Origin: Liolophura sinensis
Taxonomy: Eukaryota; Mollusca; Polyplacophora; Chitonida; Chitonidae
NCBI RefSeq assembly: GCF_032854445.1
Contig: NW_027018065.1
Span: 1 to 64,000, forward strand
DNA: 64,000 bases
Reading direction: 5' to 3'
Numbering within the stretch: the stretch's first letter is position 1; each line of letters starts with the position of its first letter. Below the pieces are notes generated by a model that did no database searches, had not been told where the DNA came from, and saw only the letters and a program-made list of their open reading frames with translations. The translations under genes and the position numbers were made by a program. Below are positions 24,167-36,557 of this stretch, in pieces.

Positions 24167-26365
24167 CCAAAAGATGCGGAATTGAGCCAGGCATCGGCAG
24201 CTGTTAAAAAATTGTAAAGTTCCCTGGTTTCCATGGAGTAAGAGCCGTTGCTGGGCACGTGATTATGACATAAATGATCATTCAATTGTTACTACAGCCA
24301 AAAGTATTGGTCGGAGAGCAACGCTGTTTGCACCATTCGACTTCTCGTCACAAAATACGTCGGATTAGCCTCTTACCAGCAGCACTGGAACAGTTTTTCC
24401 ACTTTTGCATTTTTACCTGGTCTTTTTGTTAATTGAAATCGGCTACACTGTACTCTGTACAATCGCGACTGGTCATTACTATATTTAACTTTTGACTATA
24501 AGTTATGTGCCCTTCGGTAGCCCAGAAGATCTAAAAATCTTTGGGCTAAGCCCATTTAACTCACCCAGCAATTGCCTTACTTCTAAGTGCAAGACAATCT
24601 CAATGTCTTTATCTACGTGTAGAAAAACCACACCATTTGTACGTGTTAAACACAAGGTACTTGATACAGTCTGCTGTAAAAAATTCAACTGAACACTGAC
24701 CCACTTCAGTAAGGTGCCAAAAGATGCGGAATTGAGCCAGGCATCGGCAGCTGTTGAAAAATTGCAAATTTCCCTGGTTTCCATGGAGTAAGAGCCGTTG
24801 CTGGGCACGTGATTATGACATAAATGATCATTCAATTGTCGCTACAGCCAAAAGTATTGGTCGGAGAGCAACGCGGTTTGCACCATTCGATTTCTCGTCA
24901 CAAAATACGTCGGATTAGCCTCTTACCAGCAGCACTGGAACAGTTTTTCCACTTTTGCATTTTTGCCTTGTCTTTTTGTTAATTGAAATCGGCTACACTG
25001 TACTCTGTACAATCGCGACTGGTCATTACTATATTCAACTTTTGACTATAAGTTATGTGCCCTTCGGTAGCCCAGAAGACCTGAAATCTTTGGGCTAAGC
25101 CCATTTAACTCACCCAGCAATTGCCTTACTTCTAAGTGCAAGACAATCTCAATGTCTTTATCTACGTGTAGAAAAACCACACCATTTGTACATGAAAAAC
25201 AAAAGGTACTTGATACAGTCTGCTGTAAAAAGTACAGCTGACCACAGACCCACATGAAAAAGGTGCCAAAAGATGCGGAATTGAGCCAGGCATCGGCAGC
25301 TGTTGAAAAATTGCAAATTTCCCTGGTTTCCATGGAGTAAGAGCCGTTGCTGTGGGCACGTGATTATGACATAAATGATCATTCAATTGTCGCTACAGCC
25401 AAACGTATTGGTCGGAGAGCAACGCGGATTGCACCATTCGATTTCTCGTCACAAAATACGTCGGATTAGCCTCTTACCAGCAGCACTGGAACAGTTTTTC
25501 CACTTTTGCATTTTTGCCTGGTCTTTTTGTTAATTGAAATCGGCTACACTGTACTCTGTACAATCGCGACTGGTCATTACTATATTCAACTTTTGACTAT
25601 AAGTTATGTGCCCTTCGGTAGCCCAGAAGACCTGAAATCTTTGGGCTAAGCCCATTTAACTCACCCAGCAATTGTCTTACTTCTAAGTCCAAGACAATCT
25701 CAATGTCTTTATCTACGTGTAGAAAAACCACACCATTTGTACGTGAAAAACACAAGGTACTTGATACAGTCTGCTGTAAAAAGTATAACTAAACACTGGC
25801 CCACATTTATAAGGTGCCAAAAGATGCGGAATAGGGCCAGGTATCGGCAGCTGTTGAAAAATTGCCAATTTCCCTGGTTTCCATGGAGAAAGAGCCGTTG
25901 CTGTGCACGTGATTATGACATAAATGATCATTCAATTGTCGCTACAGGCAAAAGTATTGGTCGGAGAGCAACGCGGTTTGCACCATTCGATTTCTCGTCA
26001 CAAAATACGTCGGATTAGCCTCTTACCAGCAGCACTGGAACAGTTTTCGCACTTTTGCATTTTTGCCTGGTCTTTTTGTTAATTGAAATCGGCTACACTG
26101 TACTCTGTACAATCGCGACTGGTCATTACTATATTCAACTTTTGACTATAAGTTATGTGCCCTTCGGTAGCCCAGAAGACGTCAAATCTTTGCGCTTAGC
26201 CCATTTAACTCACCCAGCAATTGCCTTACTTCTAAGTGCAAGACAATCTCAATGTCTTTATCTACGTGTAGAAAAACCACACCATTTGTACGTGAGAAAC
26301 ACAAGGTTCTTGATACAGTCTGCTGTAAAAAGTACAACTGAACACTGACCCACTTCAGTAAGGTG
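24167..26365 (+). repeat. Four-monomer unit, copy b (monomers 45-48)
   Basis: Starts: 24167, 24717, 25266, 25817. Tails: A', D, H, A. It is the partner of 21419-23617. Private marks gtacagctgacc (about 25235) and aatagggccagg (about 25831) recur at about 28632 and 29240, so the second half of this unit was copied again into monomers 52-54. The first monomer carries cgctgtttgc and ttcgacttctcg (about 24323-24346). Confidence 0.87.
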
Positions 26366-27464
26366 CCAAAAGATGCGGAATTGAGCCAGGCATCGGCAGC
26401 TGTTAAAAAATTGTAAAGTTCCCTGGTTTCCATGGAGTAAGAGCCGTTGCCGGGCACGTGATTATGATATAAATGATCATTCAATTGTTACTACAGCCAA
26501 AAGTATTGGTCGGAGAGCAACGCGGTTTGCACCATTCGATTTCTCGTCACAAAATACGTCGGATTAGCCTCTTACCAGCAGCACTGGAACAGTTTTTCCA
26601 CTTTTGCATTTTTACCTGGTCTTTTTGTTAATTGAAATCGGCTACACTGTACTCTGTACAATCGCGACTGGTCATTACTATATTTAACTTTTGACTATAA
26701 GTTATGTGCCCTTCGGTAGCCCAGAAGATCTAAAAATCTTTGGGCTAAGCCCATTTAACTCACCCAGCAATTGTCTTACTTCTAAGTGCAAGACAATCTC
26801 AATGTCTTTATCTACGTGTAGAAAAACCACACCATTTGTACGTGTTAAACACAAGGTACTTGATACAGTCTGCTGTAAAAAATTCAACTGCACACTGACC
26901 CACTTCAGTAAGGTGCCAAAAGATGCGGAATTGAGCCAGGCATCGGCAGCTGTTGAAAAATTGCAAATTTCCCTGGTTTCCATGGAGTAAGAGCCGTTGC
27001 TGGGCACGTGATTATGACATAAATGATCATTCAATTGTCGCTACAGCCAAAACTATTGGTCGGAGAGCAACGCGGTTTGCACCATTCGATTTCTCGTCAC
27101 AAAATACGTCGGATTAGCCTCTTACCAGCAGCACTGGAACAGTTTTTCCACTTTTGCATTTTTGCCTTGTCTTTTTGTTAATTGAAATCGGCTACACTGT
27201 ACTCTGTACAATCGCGACTGGTCATTACTATATTCAACTTTTGACTATAAGTTATGTGCCCTTCGGTAGCCCAGAAGACGTGAAATCTTTGGGCTAAGCC
27301 CATTTAACTCACCCAGCAATTGTCTTACTTCTAAGTGCAAGACAATCTCAATGTCTTTATCTACGTGTAGAAAAACCACACCACTTGTACCTGAAAAACA
27401 CAAGGTACTTGATACAGTCTGCTGTAAAAAGTACAACTGACCACAGACCCACATGAAAAAGGTG
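26366..27464 (+). repeat. Monomers 49-50, third partial copy of the four-monomer unit
   Basis: Starts: 26366, 26916. Tails A' and D, the same first two monomers as in 21419 and 24167, at an offset of 2199 bp from 24167. Small marks: tgcacactgacc (about 26889), aaaactattgg (about 27050), accacttgtacctg (about 27381). The series is then interrupted by long monomer 51. Confidence 0.85.
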
Positions 27465-28114
27465 CCAAAAGATGCGGAATTGAGCCAGGCATCGGCAGCT
27501 GTTGAAAAATTGCAAATTTCCCTGGTTTCCATGGAGTAAGAGCCGTTGCTGTGGGCACGTGATTATGACATAAATGATCATTCAATTGTCGCTACAGCCA
27601 AACGTATTGGTCGGAGAGCAACGCGGATTGCACCATTCGATTTCTCGTCACAAAATACGTCGGATTAGCCTCTTACCAGCAGCACTGGAACAGTTTTCGC
27701 ACTTTTGCATTTTTGCCTGGTCTTTTTGTTAATTGAAATCAGCTACACTGTACTCTGTACAATCGCGACTGGTCATTACTATATTCAACTTTTGAGTATA
27801 AGTTATGTGCCCTTCGGTAGCCCAGAAGACGTCAAATCTTTGGGCTAAGCCCATTTAACTCACCCAGCAATTGTCTTACTTCTAAGTTATTCAAATTTTG
27901 ACTATAAGTTATGTGCCCTTCGGTAGCCAGAAGACCTGAAATCTTTGGGCTAAGCCATTTAACTCACCCAGCAATTGTCTTACTCCAAGACAATCTCAAT
28001 GTCTTTATCTACGTGTAGAAAAACCACACCATTTGTACGTGAAAAAAAAAAAGGTACTTGATACAGTCCTGCTGTAAAAAGTACAACTAAACACTGACCC
28101 ACATTTATAAGGTG
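27465..28114 (+). repeat. Long monomer 51 (650 bp) with 106-bp internal duplication
   Basis: The first copy of the duplicated segment is 27782-27887 and the second begins at 27888; the junction reads aagt|tattcaa. The second copy has lost 7 bp (cttactccaagac in place of cttacttctaagtccaagac). The segment gaaaaacacaagg has become a run of 11 A before gg (about 28042-28052). It also has gaaatcagctac, gagtataag, one-base losses in ggtagccag and aagccattt, and cagtcctgc. Tail C. Monomer 58 shares most of these marks. Confidence 0.92.
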
Positions 28115-31100
28115 CCAAAAGATGCGGAATTGGGCCAGGTATCGGCAGCTGTTGAAAAATTGCCAATTTCCCTGGTTTCCATGGAGTAAGAGCCGTTGCT
28201 GTGCACGTGATTATGACATAAATGATCATTCAATTGTCGCTACAGGCAAAAGTACTGGTCGGAGAGCAACGCGGTTTGCACCATTCGATTTCTCGTCACA
28301 AAATACGTCGGATAAGCCTCTTACCAGCAGCACTGGAACAGTTTTCGCACTTTTGCATTTTTTCCTGGTCTTTTTGTTAATTGAAATCGGCTACACTGTA
28401 CTCTGTACAATCGCGACTGGTCATTACTATATCAACTTTTGACTATAAGTTATGTGCCCTTCGGTAGCCCAGAAGACCTGAAATCTTTGGGCTAAGCCCT
28501 TTTTAACTCACCCTGCAATTGCCTTACTTCTAAGTGCAAGACAATCTCAATGTCTTTATCTACGTGTAGAAAAACCACACCATTTTGTACATGAAAAACA
28601 CAAGGTACTTGATACAGTCTGCTGTAAAAAGTACAGCTGACCACAGACCCACATGAAAAAGGTGCCAAAAGATGCGGAATTGAGCCAGGCATCGGCAGCT
28701 GTTGAAAAATTGCAAATTTCCCTGGTTTCCATGGAGTAAGAGCCGTTGCTGTGGGCACGTGGATTATGACATAAATGATCATTCAATTGTCGCTACAAGC
28801 CAAACGTATTGGTCGGAGAGGCAACGCGGATTGCACCATTCGATTTCTCGTCACAAAATACGTCGGATTAGCCTCTTACCAGCAGCACTGGAACAGTTTT
28901 TCCACTTTTGCATTTTTGCCTGGTCTTTTTGTTAATTGAAATCGGCTACACTGTACTCTGTACAATCGCGACTGGCGACTGGTCATTACTATATTCAACT
29001 TTTGACTATAAGTTATGTGCCCTTCGGTAGCCCAGAAGACCTGAAATCTTTGGGCTAAGCCCATTTAACTCACCCAGCAATTGTCTTACTTCTAAGTCCA
29101 AGACAATCTCAATGTCTTTATCTACGTGTAGAAAACCACACCATTTGTACGTGGAAAAACACAAGGTACTTGATACAGTCTGCTGTAAAAAGTATAACTA
29201 AACACTGGCCCACATTTATAAGGTGCCAAAAGATGCGTAATAGGGCCAGGTATCGGCAGCTGTTGAAAAATTGCCAATTTCCCTGGTTTCCATGGAGTAA
29301 GAGCCGTTGCTGTGCACGTGATTATGACATAAATGATCATTCAATTGTCGCTACAGGCAAAAGTATTGGTCGGAGAGCAACGCGGTTTGCACCATTCGAT
29401 TTCTCGTCACAAATACGTCGGATTAGCCTCTTACCAGCAGCACTGGAACAGTTTTCGCACTTTTGCATTTTTGCCTGGTCTTTTTGTTAATTGAAATCGG
29501 CTACACTGTACTCTGTACAATCGCGACTGGTCATTACTATATTCAACTTTTGACTATAAGTTATGTGCCCTTCGTAGCCCAGAAGACGTCAAATCTTTGC
29601 GCTTAGCCCATTTAACTCACCCAGCAATTGCCTTACTTCTAAGTGCAAGACAATCTCAATGTCTTTATCTACGTGTAGAAAAACCACACCATTTGTACGT
29701 GAGAAACACAAGGTTCTTGATACAGTCTGCTGTAAAAAGTACAACTGAACACTGACCCACTTCAGTAAGGTGCCAAAAGATGCGGAATTGAGCCAGGCAT
29801 CGGCAGCTGTTGAAAAATTGCAAATTTCCCTGGTTTCCATGGAGTAAGAGCCGTTGCTGGCACGTGATTATGACATAAATGATCATTCAATTGTCACTAC
29901 AGCCAAAAGTATTGGTCGGAGAGCAACGCGGTTTGCACCATTCGATTTCTCGTCACAAAATACGTCGGATTAGCCTCTTACCAGCAGCACTGGAACAGTT
30001 TTCGCACTTTTGCATTTTTTGCCTGGTCTTTTTGTTAATTGAAATCGGCTACACTGTACTCTGTACAATCGCGACTGGTCATTACTATATTCAACTTTTG
30101 ACTATAAGTTATGTGCCCTTCGGTAGCCAGAAGACCTGAAATCTTTGGGCCAAGCCCATTTAACTCACCCAGCAATTGTCTTACTTCTAAGTCCAAGACA
30201 ATCTCAATGTCTTTATCTACGTGTAGAAAAACCACACCATTTGTACGTGAAAAACACAAGTACTTGATACAGTCTGCTGTATAAAGTACAACTGACCACA
30301 GACCCACATGAATAAGGTGCCAAAAGATGCGGAATTGAGCCAGGCATCGGCAGCTGTTGAAAAATTGCAAATTTCCCTGGTTTCCATGGAGTAAGAGCCG
30401 TTGCTGGGCACGTGATTATGATATAAATGATCATTCAATTGTCGCTACAGCCAAAAGTATTGGTCGGAGAGCAACGCGGTTTGCACCATTCGATTTCTCG
30501 TCACAAAATACGTCGGATTAGCCTCTTACCAGCAGCACTGGAACAGTTTTCGCACTTTGCATTTTTGCCTGGTCTTTTTGTTAATTGAAATCGGCTACAC
30601 TGTACTCTGTACAATCGCGACTGGTCATTACTATATTCAACTTTTGACTATAAGTTATGTGCCCTTCGGTAGCCCAGAAGACCTGAAATCTTTGGGCTAA
30701 GCCCATTTAACTCACCCAGCAATTGTCTTACTTCTAAGTGCAAGACAATCTCAATGTCTTTATCTACGTGTAGAAAAAACCACACCATTTGTACATAAAA
30801 AACAGAAGGTACTTGATACAGTCTGCTGTAAAAAGTACAACTGAACATTGACCCACTTCAGTAAGGTGCCAAAAGATGCGGAATTGAGCCAGGCATCGGC
30901 AGCTGTTAAAAAATTGTAAAGTTCCCTGGTTTCCATGGAGTAAGAGCCGTTGCTGGGCACGTGATTATGACATAAATGATCATTCAATTGTTACTACAGC
31001 CAAAAGTATTGGTCGGAGAGCAACGCGGTTTGCACCATTCGATTTCTCGTCACAAAATACGTCGGATTAGCCTCTTACCAGCAGCACTGGAACAGTTTTT

Positions 31101-31415
31101 CCACTTTTGCATTTTTGCCTTGTCTTTTTGTTAATTGAAATCGGCTACACTGTACTCTGTACAATCGCGACTGGTCATTACTATATTCAACTTTTGACTA
31201 TAAGTTATGTGCCCTCGGTAGCCCAGAAGACCTGAAATCTTTGGGCTAAGCCCATTTAACTCACCCAGCAATTGCCTTACTTCTAAGTGCAAGACAATCT
31301 CAATGTCTTTATCTACGTGTAGAAAAACCACACCATTTGTACTGAAAAACACAAGGTACTTGATACAGTCTGCTGTAAAAAGTACAACTGACCACAGACC
31401 CACATGAAAAAGGTG
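28115..31415 (+). repeat. Monomers 52-57, indel-rich segment
   Basis: Starts: 28115, 28665, 29226, 29773, 30320, 30869. Tails: D, H, A, B, E, D. The second half of monomer 52 and monomers 53-54 match monomers 46-48. Monomers 55-56 match 60-61 (tataaagtac, then atgatataaatg). One-base indels are dense here, for example atatcaac (28430), accattttgtac (28581), gtggattatg (28759), acaagccaaac (28796), gaggcaacg (28818), cacaaatacg (29408), ttcgtagcc (29572), gctggcacg (29857), cactttgca (30554) and gccctcggt (31211). Monomer 53 is 561 bp. Confidence 0.88.
28968..28981 (+). repeat. 7-bp tandem duplication GCGACTG x2 in monomer 53
   Basis: The usual atcgcgactggtcatt reads gcgactg twice in a row here. 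It is the only such duplication at this site that I found and accounts for 7 of the 12 extra bases in monomer 53. A slippage event or a consensus error in an indel-rich stretch are both possible. Confidence 0.75.
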
Positions 31416-32062
31416 CCAAAAGATGCGGAATTGAGCCAGGCATCGGCAGCTGTTGAAAAATTGCAAATTCCCTGGTTTCCATGGAGTAAGAGCCGTTGCT
31501 GTGGGCACGTGATTATGACATAAATGATCATTCAATTGTCGCTACAGCCAAACGTATTGGTCGGAGAGCAACGCGGATTGCACCATTCGATTTCTCGTCA
31601 CAAAATACGTCGGATTAGCCTCTTACCAGCAGCACTGGAACAGTTTTCGCACTTTTGCATTTTTGCCTGGTCTTTTTGTTAATGAAATCAGCTACACTGT
31701 ACTCTGTACAATCGCGACTGGTCATTACTATATTCAACTTTTGAGTATAAGTTATGTGCCCTTCGGTAGCCCAGAAGACGTCAAATCTTTGGGCTAAGCC
31801 CATTTAACTCACCCAGCAATTGTCTTACTTCTAAGTTATTCAAATTTTGACTATAAGTTATGTGCCCTTCGGTAGCCCAGAAGACCTGAAATCTTTGGCT
31901 AAGCCCATTTAACTCACCCAGCAATTGTCTTACTCCAAGACAATCTCAATGTCTTTATCTACGTGTAGAAAAACCACACCATTTGTACGTGAAAAAAAAA
32001 AGGTACTTGATACAGTCTGCTGTAAAAAGTACAACTAAACACTGACCCACATTTATAAGGTG
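31416..32062 (+). repeat. Long monomer 58 (647 bp) with 106-bp internal duplication
   Basis: First copy 31731-31836, second from 31837, with the same aagt|tattcaa junction and the same 7-bp loss in the second copy as monomer 51. It shares gaaatcagctac, gagtataag and the A-run (10 A) with monomer 51 at an offset of about 3.95 kb, so both derive from one ancestor. Single-base losses: aaattccctgg (31468), gttaatgaaat (31680), tttggctaag (31896). Confidence 0.92.
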
Positions 32063-35000
32063 CCAAAAGATGCGGAATTGGGCCAGGTATCGGCAGCTGT
32101 TGAAAAAATTGCAAATTTCCCTGGTTTCCATGGAGTAAGAGCCGTTGCTGGGCACGTGATTATGACATAAATGATCATTCAATTGTCACTACAGCCAAAA
32201 GTATTGGTCGGAGAGCAACGCGGTTTGCACCATTCGATTTCTCGTCACAAAATACGTCGGATTAGCCTCTTACCAGCAGCACTGGAAACAGTTTTCGCAC
32301 TTTTGCATTTTTTGCCTGGTCTTTTTGTTAATTGAAATCGGCTACACTGTACTCTGTACAATCGCGACTGGTCATTACTATATTCAACTTTTGACTATAA
32401 GTTATGTGCCCTTCGGTAGCTCAGAAGACGTCAAATCTTTGGGCTAAGCCCATTTAACTCACCCAGCAATTGCCTTACTTCTAAGTGCAAGACAATCTCA
32501 ATGTCTTTATCTACGTGTAGAAAAACCACACATTTGTACGTGAGAAACACAAGGTTCTTGATACAGTCTGCTGTAAAAAGTACAACTGAACACTGACCCA
32601 CTTCAGTAGGTGCCAAAGATGCGGAATTGAGCCAGGCATCGCAGCTGTTGAAAAATTGCAAATTTCCCTGGTTTCCATGGAGTAAGAGCCGTTGCTGGGC
32701 ACGTGATTATGACATAAATGATCATTCAATTGTCACTACAGCCTAAAGTATTGGTCGGAGAGCAACGCGGTTTGCACCATTCGATTTCTCGTCACAAAAT
32801 ACGTCGGATTAGCCTCTTACCAGCAGCACTGGAACAGTTTTCGCACTTTTGCATTTTTGCCTGGTCTTTTTGTTAATTGAAATCGGCTACACTGTACTCT
32901 GTACAATCGCGACTGGTCATTACTATATTCAACTTTTGACTATAAGTTATGTGCCCTTCGGTAGCCCAGAAGACGTGAAATCTTTGGGCCAAGCCCATTT
33001 AACTCACCCAGCAATTGTCTTACTTCTAAGTCCAAGACAATCTCAATGTCTTTATCTACGTGTAGAAAAACCACACCATTTGTACGTGAAAAACACAAGG
33101 TACTTGATACAGTCTGCTGTATAAAGTACAACTGACCACAGACCCACATGAATAAGGTGCCAAAAGATGCGGAATTGAGCCAGGCATCGGCAGCTGTTGA
33201 AAAATTGCAAATTTCCCTGGTTTCCATGGAGTAAGAGCCGTTGCTGGGCACGTGATTATGATATAAATGATCATTCAATTGTCGCTACAGCCAAAAGTAT
33301 TGGTCGGAGAGCAACGCGGTTTGCACCATTCGATTTCTCGTCACAAAATACGTCGGATTAGCCTCTTACCAGCAGCACTGGAACAGTTTTCGCACTTTTG
33401 CATTTTTGCCTGGTCTTTTTGTTAATTGAAATCGGCTACACTGTACTCTGTACAATCGCGACTGGTCATTACTATATTCAACTTTTGACTATAAGTTATG
33501 TGCCCTTCGGTAGCCCAGAAGACGTGAAATCTTTGGGCTAAGCCCATTTAACTCACCCACCAATTGTCTTACTTCTAAGTGCAAGACAATCTCAATGTCT
33601 TTATCTACGTGTAGAAAAACCACACCATTTGTACATAAAAAACACAAGGTACATGATACAGTCTGCTGTAAAAAGTACAACTGAACATTGACCCACTTCA
33701 GTAAGGTGCCAAAAGATGCGGAATTGAGCCAGGCATCGGCAGCTGTTAAAAAATTGTAAAGTTCCCTGGTTTCCATGGAGTAAGAGCCGTTGCCGGGCAC
33801 GTGATTATGACATAAATGATCATTCAATTGTTACTACAGCCAAAAGTATTGGTCGGAGAGCAACGCGGTTTGCACCATTCGATTTCTCGTCACAAAATAC
33901 GTCGGATTAGCCTCTTACCAGCAGCACTGGAACAGTTTTTCCACTTTTGCATTTTTACCTGGTCTTTTTGTTAATTGAAATCGGGTACACTGTACTCTGT
34001 AGAATCGCGACTGGTCATTACTATATTTAACTTTTGACTATAAGTTATGTGCCCTTCGGTAGCCCAGAAGATCTAAAAATCTTTGGGCTAAGCCCATTTA
34101 ACTCACCCAGCAATTGCCTTACTTCTAAGTGCAAGACAGTCTCAATGTCTTTATCTACGTGTAGAAAAACCACACCATTTGTACGTGTTAAACACAAGGT
34201 ACTTGATACAGTCTGCTGTAAAAAATTCAACTGAACACTGACCCACTTCAGTAAGGTGCCAAAAGATGCGGAATTGAGCCAGGCATCGGCAGCTGTTGAA
34301 AAATTGCAAATTTCCCTGGTTTCCATGGAGTAAGAGCCGTTGCTGTGCACGTGATTATGACATAAATGATCATTCAATTGTCGCTACAGCCAAAAGTATT
34401 GGTCGGAGAGCAACGCGGTTTGCACCATTCGATTTCTCGTCACAAAATACGTCGGATTAGCCTCTTACCAGCAGCACTGGAACAGTTTTTCCACTTTTGC
34501 ATTTTTGCCTTGTCTTTTTGTTAATTGAAATCGGCTACACTGTACTCTGTACAATCGCGACTGGTCATTACTATATTCAACTTTTGACTATAAGTTATGT
34601 GCCCTTCGGTAGCCCAGAAGACCTGAAATCTTTGGGCTAAGCCCATTTAACTCACCCAGCAATTGCCTTACTTCTAAGTGCAAGACAATCTCAATGTCTT
34701 TATCTACGTGTAGAAAAACCACACCATTTGTACATGAAAAACACAAGGTACTTGATACAGTCTGCTGTAAAAAGTACAACTGACCACAGACCCATATGAA
34801 AAAGGTGCCAAAAGATGCGGAATTGAGCCAGGCATCGGCAGCTGTTGAAAAATTGCAAATTTCCCTGGTTTCCATGGAGTAAGAGCCGTTGCTGTGGGCA
34901 CGTGATTATGACATAAATGATCATTCAATTGTCGCTACAGCCAAACGTATTGGTCGGAGAGCAACGCGGATTGCACCATTCGATTTCTTGTCACAAAATA

Positions 35001-35907
35001 CGTCGGATTAGCCTCTTACCAGCAGCACTGGAACAGTTTTTCTACTTTTGCATTTTTACCTGGTCTTTTTGTTAATTGAAATCGGCTACACTGTACTCTG
35101 TACAATCGCGACTGGTCATTACTATATTCAACTTTTGACTATAAGTTATGTGCCCTTCGGTAGCCCAGAAGACCTGAAATCTTTGGGCTAAGCCCATTTA
35201 ACTCACCCAGCAATTGTCTTACTTCTAAGTCCAAGACAATCTCAATGTCTTTATCTACGTGTAGAAAAACCACACCATTTGTACGTGAAAAACACAAGGT
35301 ACTTGATACAGTCTGCTGTAAAAAGTATAACTAAACACTGGCCCACATTTATAAGGTGCCAAAAGATGCGGAATTGGGCCAGGCATCGGCAGCTGTTAAA
35401 AAATTGCAAATATCCCTGGTTTCCATGGAGTAAGAGCCGTTGCTGGGCACGTGATTATGACATAAATGATCATTGAATTGTCGCTACAGCCAAAAGTCTT
35501 GGTCGGAGAGCAACGCGGTTTGCACCATTCAATTTCTCGTCACAAAATACGTCGGATTAGCCTCTTACCAGCAGCACTGGAACAGTTTTTCCACTTTTGC
35601 ATTTTTGCCTGGTCTTTTTGTTAATTGAAATCGGCTACACTGTACTCTGTACAATCGCGACTGGTCATTACTATATTCAACTTTTGACTATAAGTTATGT
35701 GCCCTTCGGTAGCCCAGAAGACTTGAAATCTTTGGGCCAAGCCCATTTAACTCACCCAGCAATTGTCTTACTTCTAAGTGCAAGACAATCTCAATGTCTT
35801 TATCTACGTGTAGAAAAACCACACCATTTGTACGTGAAAAACACAAGGTACTTGATACAGTCTGCTGTAAAAAGTACAACTAAACACTGACCCACATGTA
35901 TAAGGTG
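32063..35907 (+). repeat. Monomers 59-65
   Basis: Starts: 32063, 32613, 33160, 33709, 34259, 34808, 35359. Tails: A, B, E, A', D, H, C (with cacatgtat). The indel-rich stretch ends inside monomer 60 at about 32660; from there monomers are clean. Monomers 60-61 match 55-56, and the A'-D-H module of 62-64 matches 22-24, 40-42 and 45-47. Local marks: cacccaccaattg (about 33555), cgggtacactg and gtagaatcg (about 33984-34005), cccatatgaaaaagg (about 34791). Confidence 0.87.
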
Positions 35908-36557
35908 CCTAAAGGTGCGGAATTGGGCCAGGCATCGGCAGCTGTTAAAAAATTGCAAATATCCCTGGTTTCCATGGAGTAAGAGCCGTTGCTGGGCACG
36001 TGATTATGACATAAATGATCATTCAATTGTCGCTACAGCCAAACGTATTGGTCGGAGAGCAACGCGGTTTGCACCATTCGATTTCTCGTCACAAAATACG
36101 TCGGATTAGCCTCTTTACCAGCAGCACTGGAACAGTTTTTCCACTTTTGCATTTTTGCCTGGTCTTTTTGTTAATTGAAATCGGCTACACTGTACTCTGT
36201 ACAATCGCGACTGGTCATTACTATATTCAACTTTTGACTATAAGTTATGTGCCCTTCGGTAGCCCAGAAGACGTCAAATCTTTGGGCTAAGCCCATTTAA
36301 CTCACCCAGCAATTGTCTTACTTCTAAGTTATTCAACTTTTGACTATAAGTTATGTGCCCTTCGGTAGCCCAGAAGACCTGAAATCTTTGGGCTAAGCCC
36401 ATTTAACTCACCCAGCAATTGTCTTACTCCAAGACAATCTCAATGTCTTTATCTACGTGTAGAAAAACCAAACCATTTGTACGTGAAAAAAAAAAAGGTA
36501 CTTGATACAGTCTGCTGTAAAAAGTACAACTGAACACTGACCCACATTTATAAGGTG
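35908..36557 (+). repeat. Long monomer 66 (650 bp) with 106-bp internal duplication
   Basis: First copy 36224-36329, second from 36330, same junction, same 7-bp loss. It has the 11-A run (36486-36496) shared with monomers 51 and 58, but reads gactataag in the first copy where four other long monomers read gagtata. It starts with gcctaaaggtgcgg and has cctctttacc and aaccaaaccatttg. Tail C-like (gaacactgacccacattt). Confidence 0.92.
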
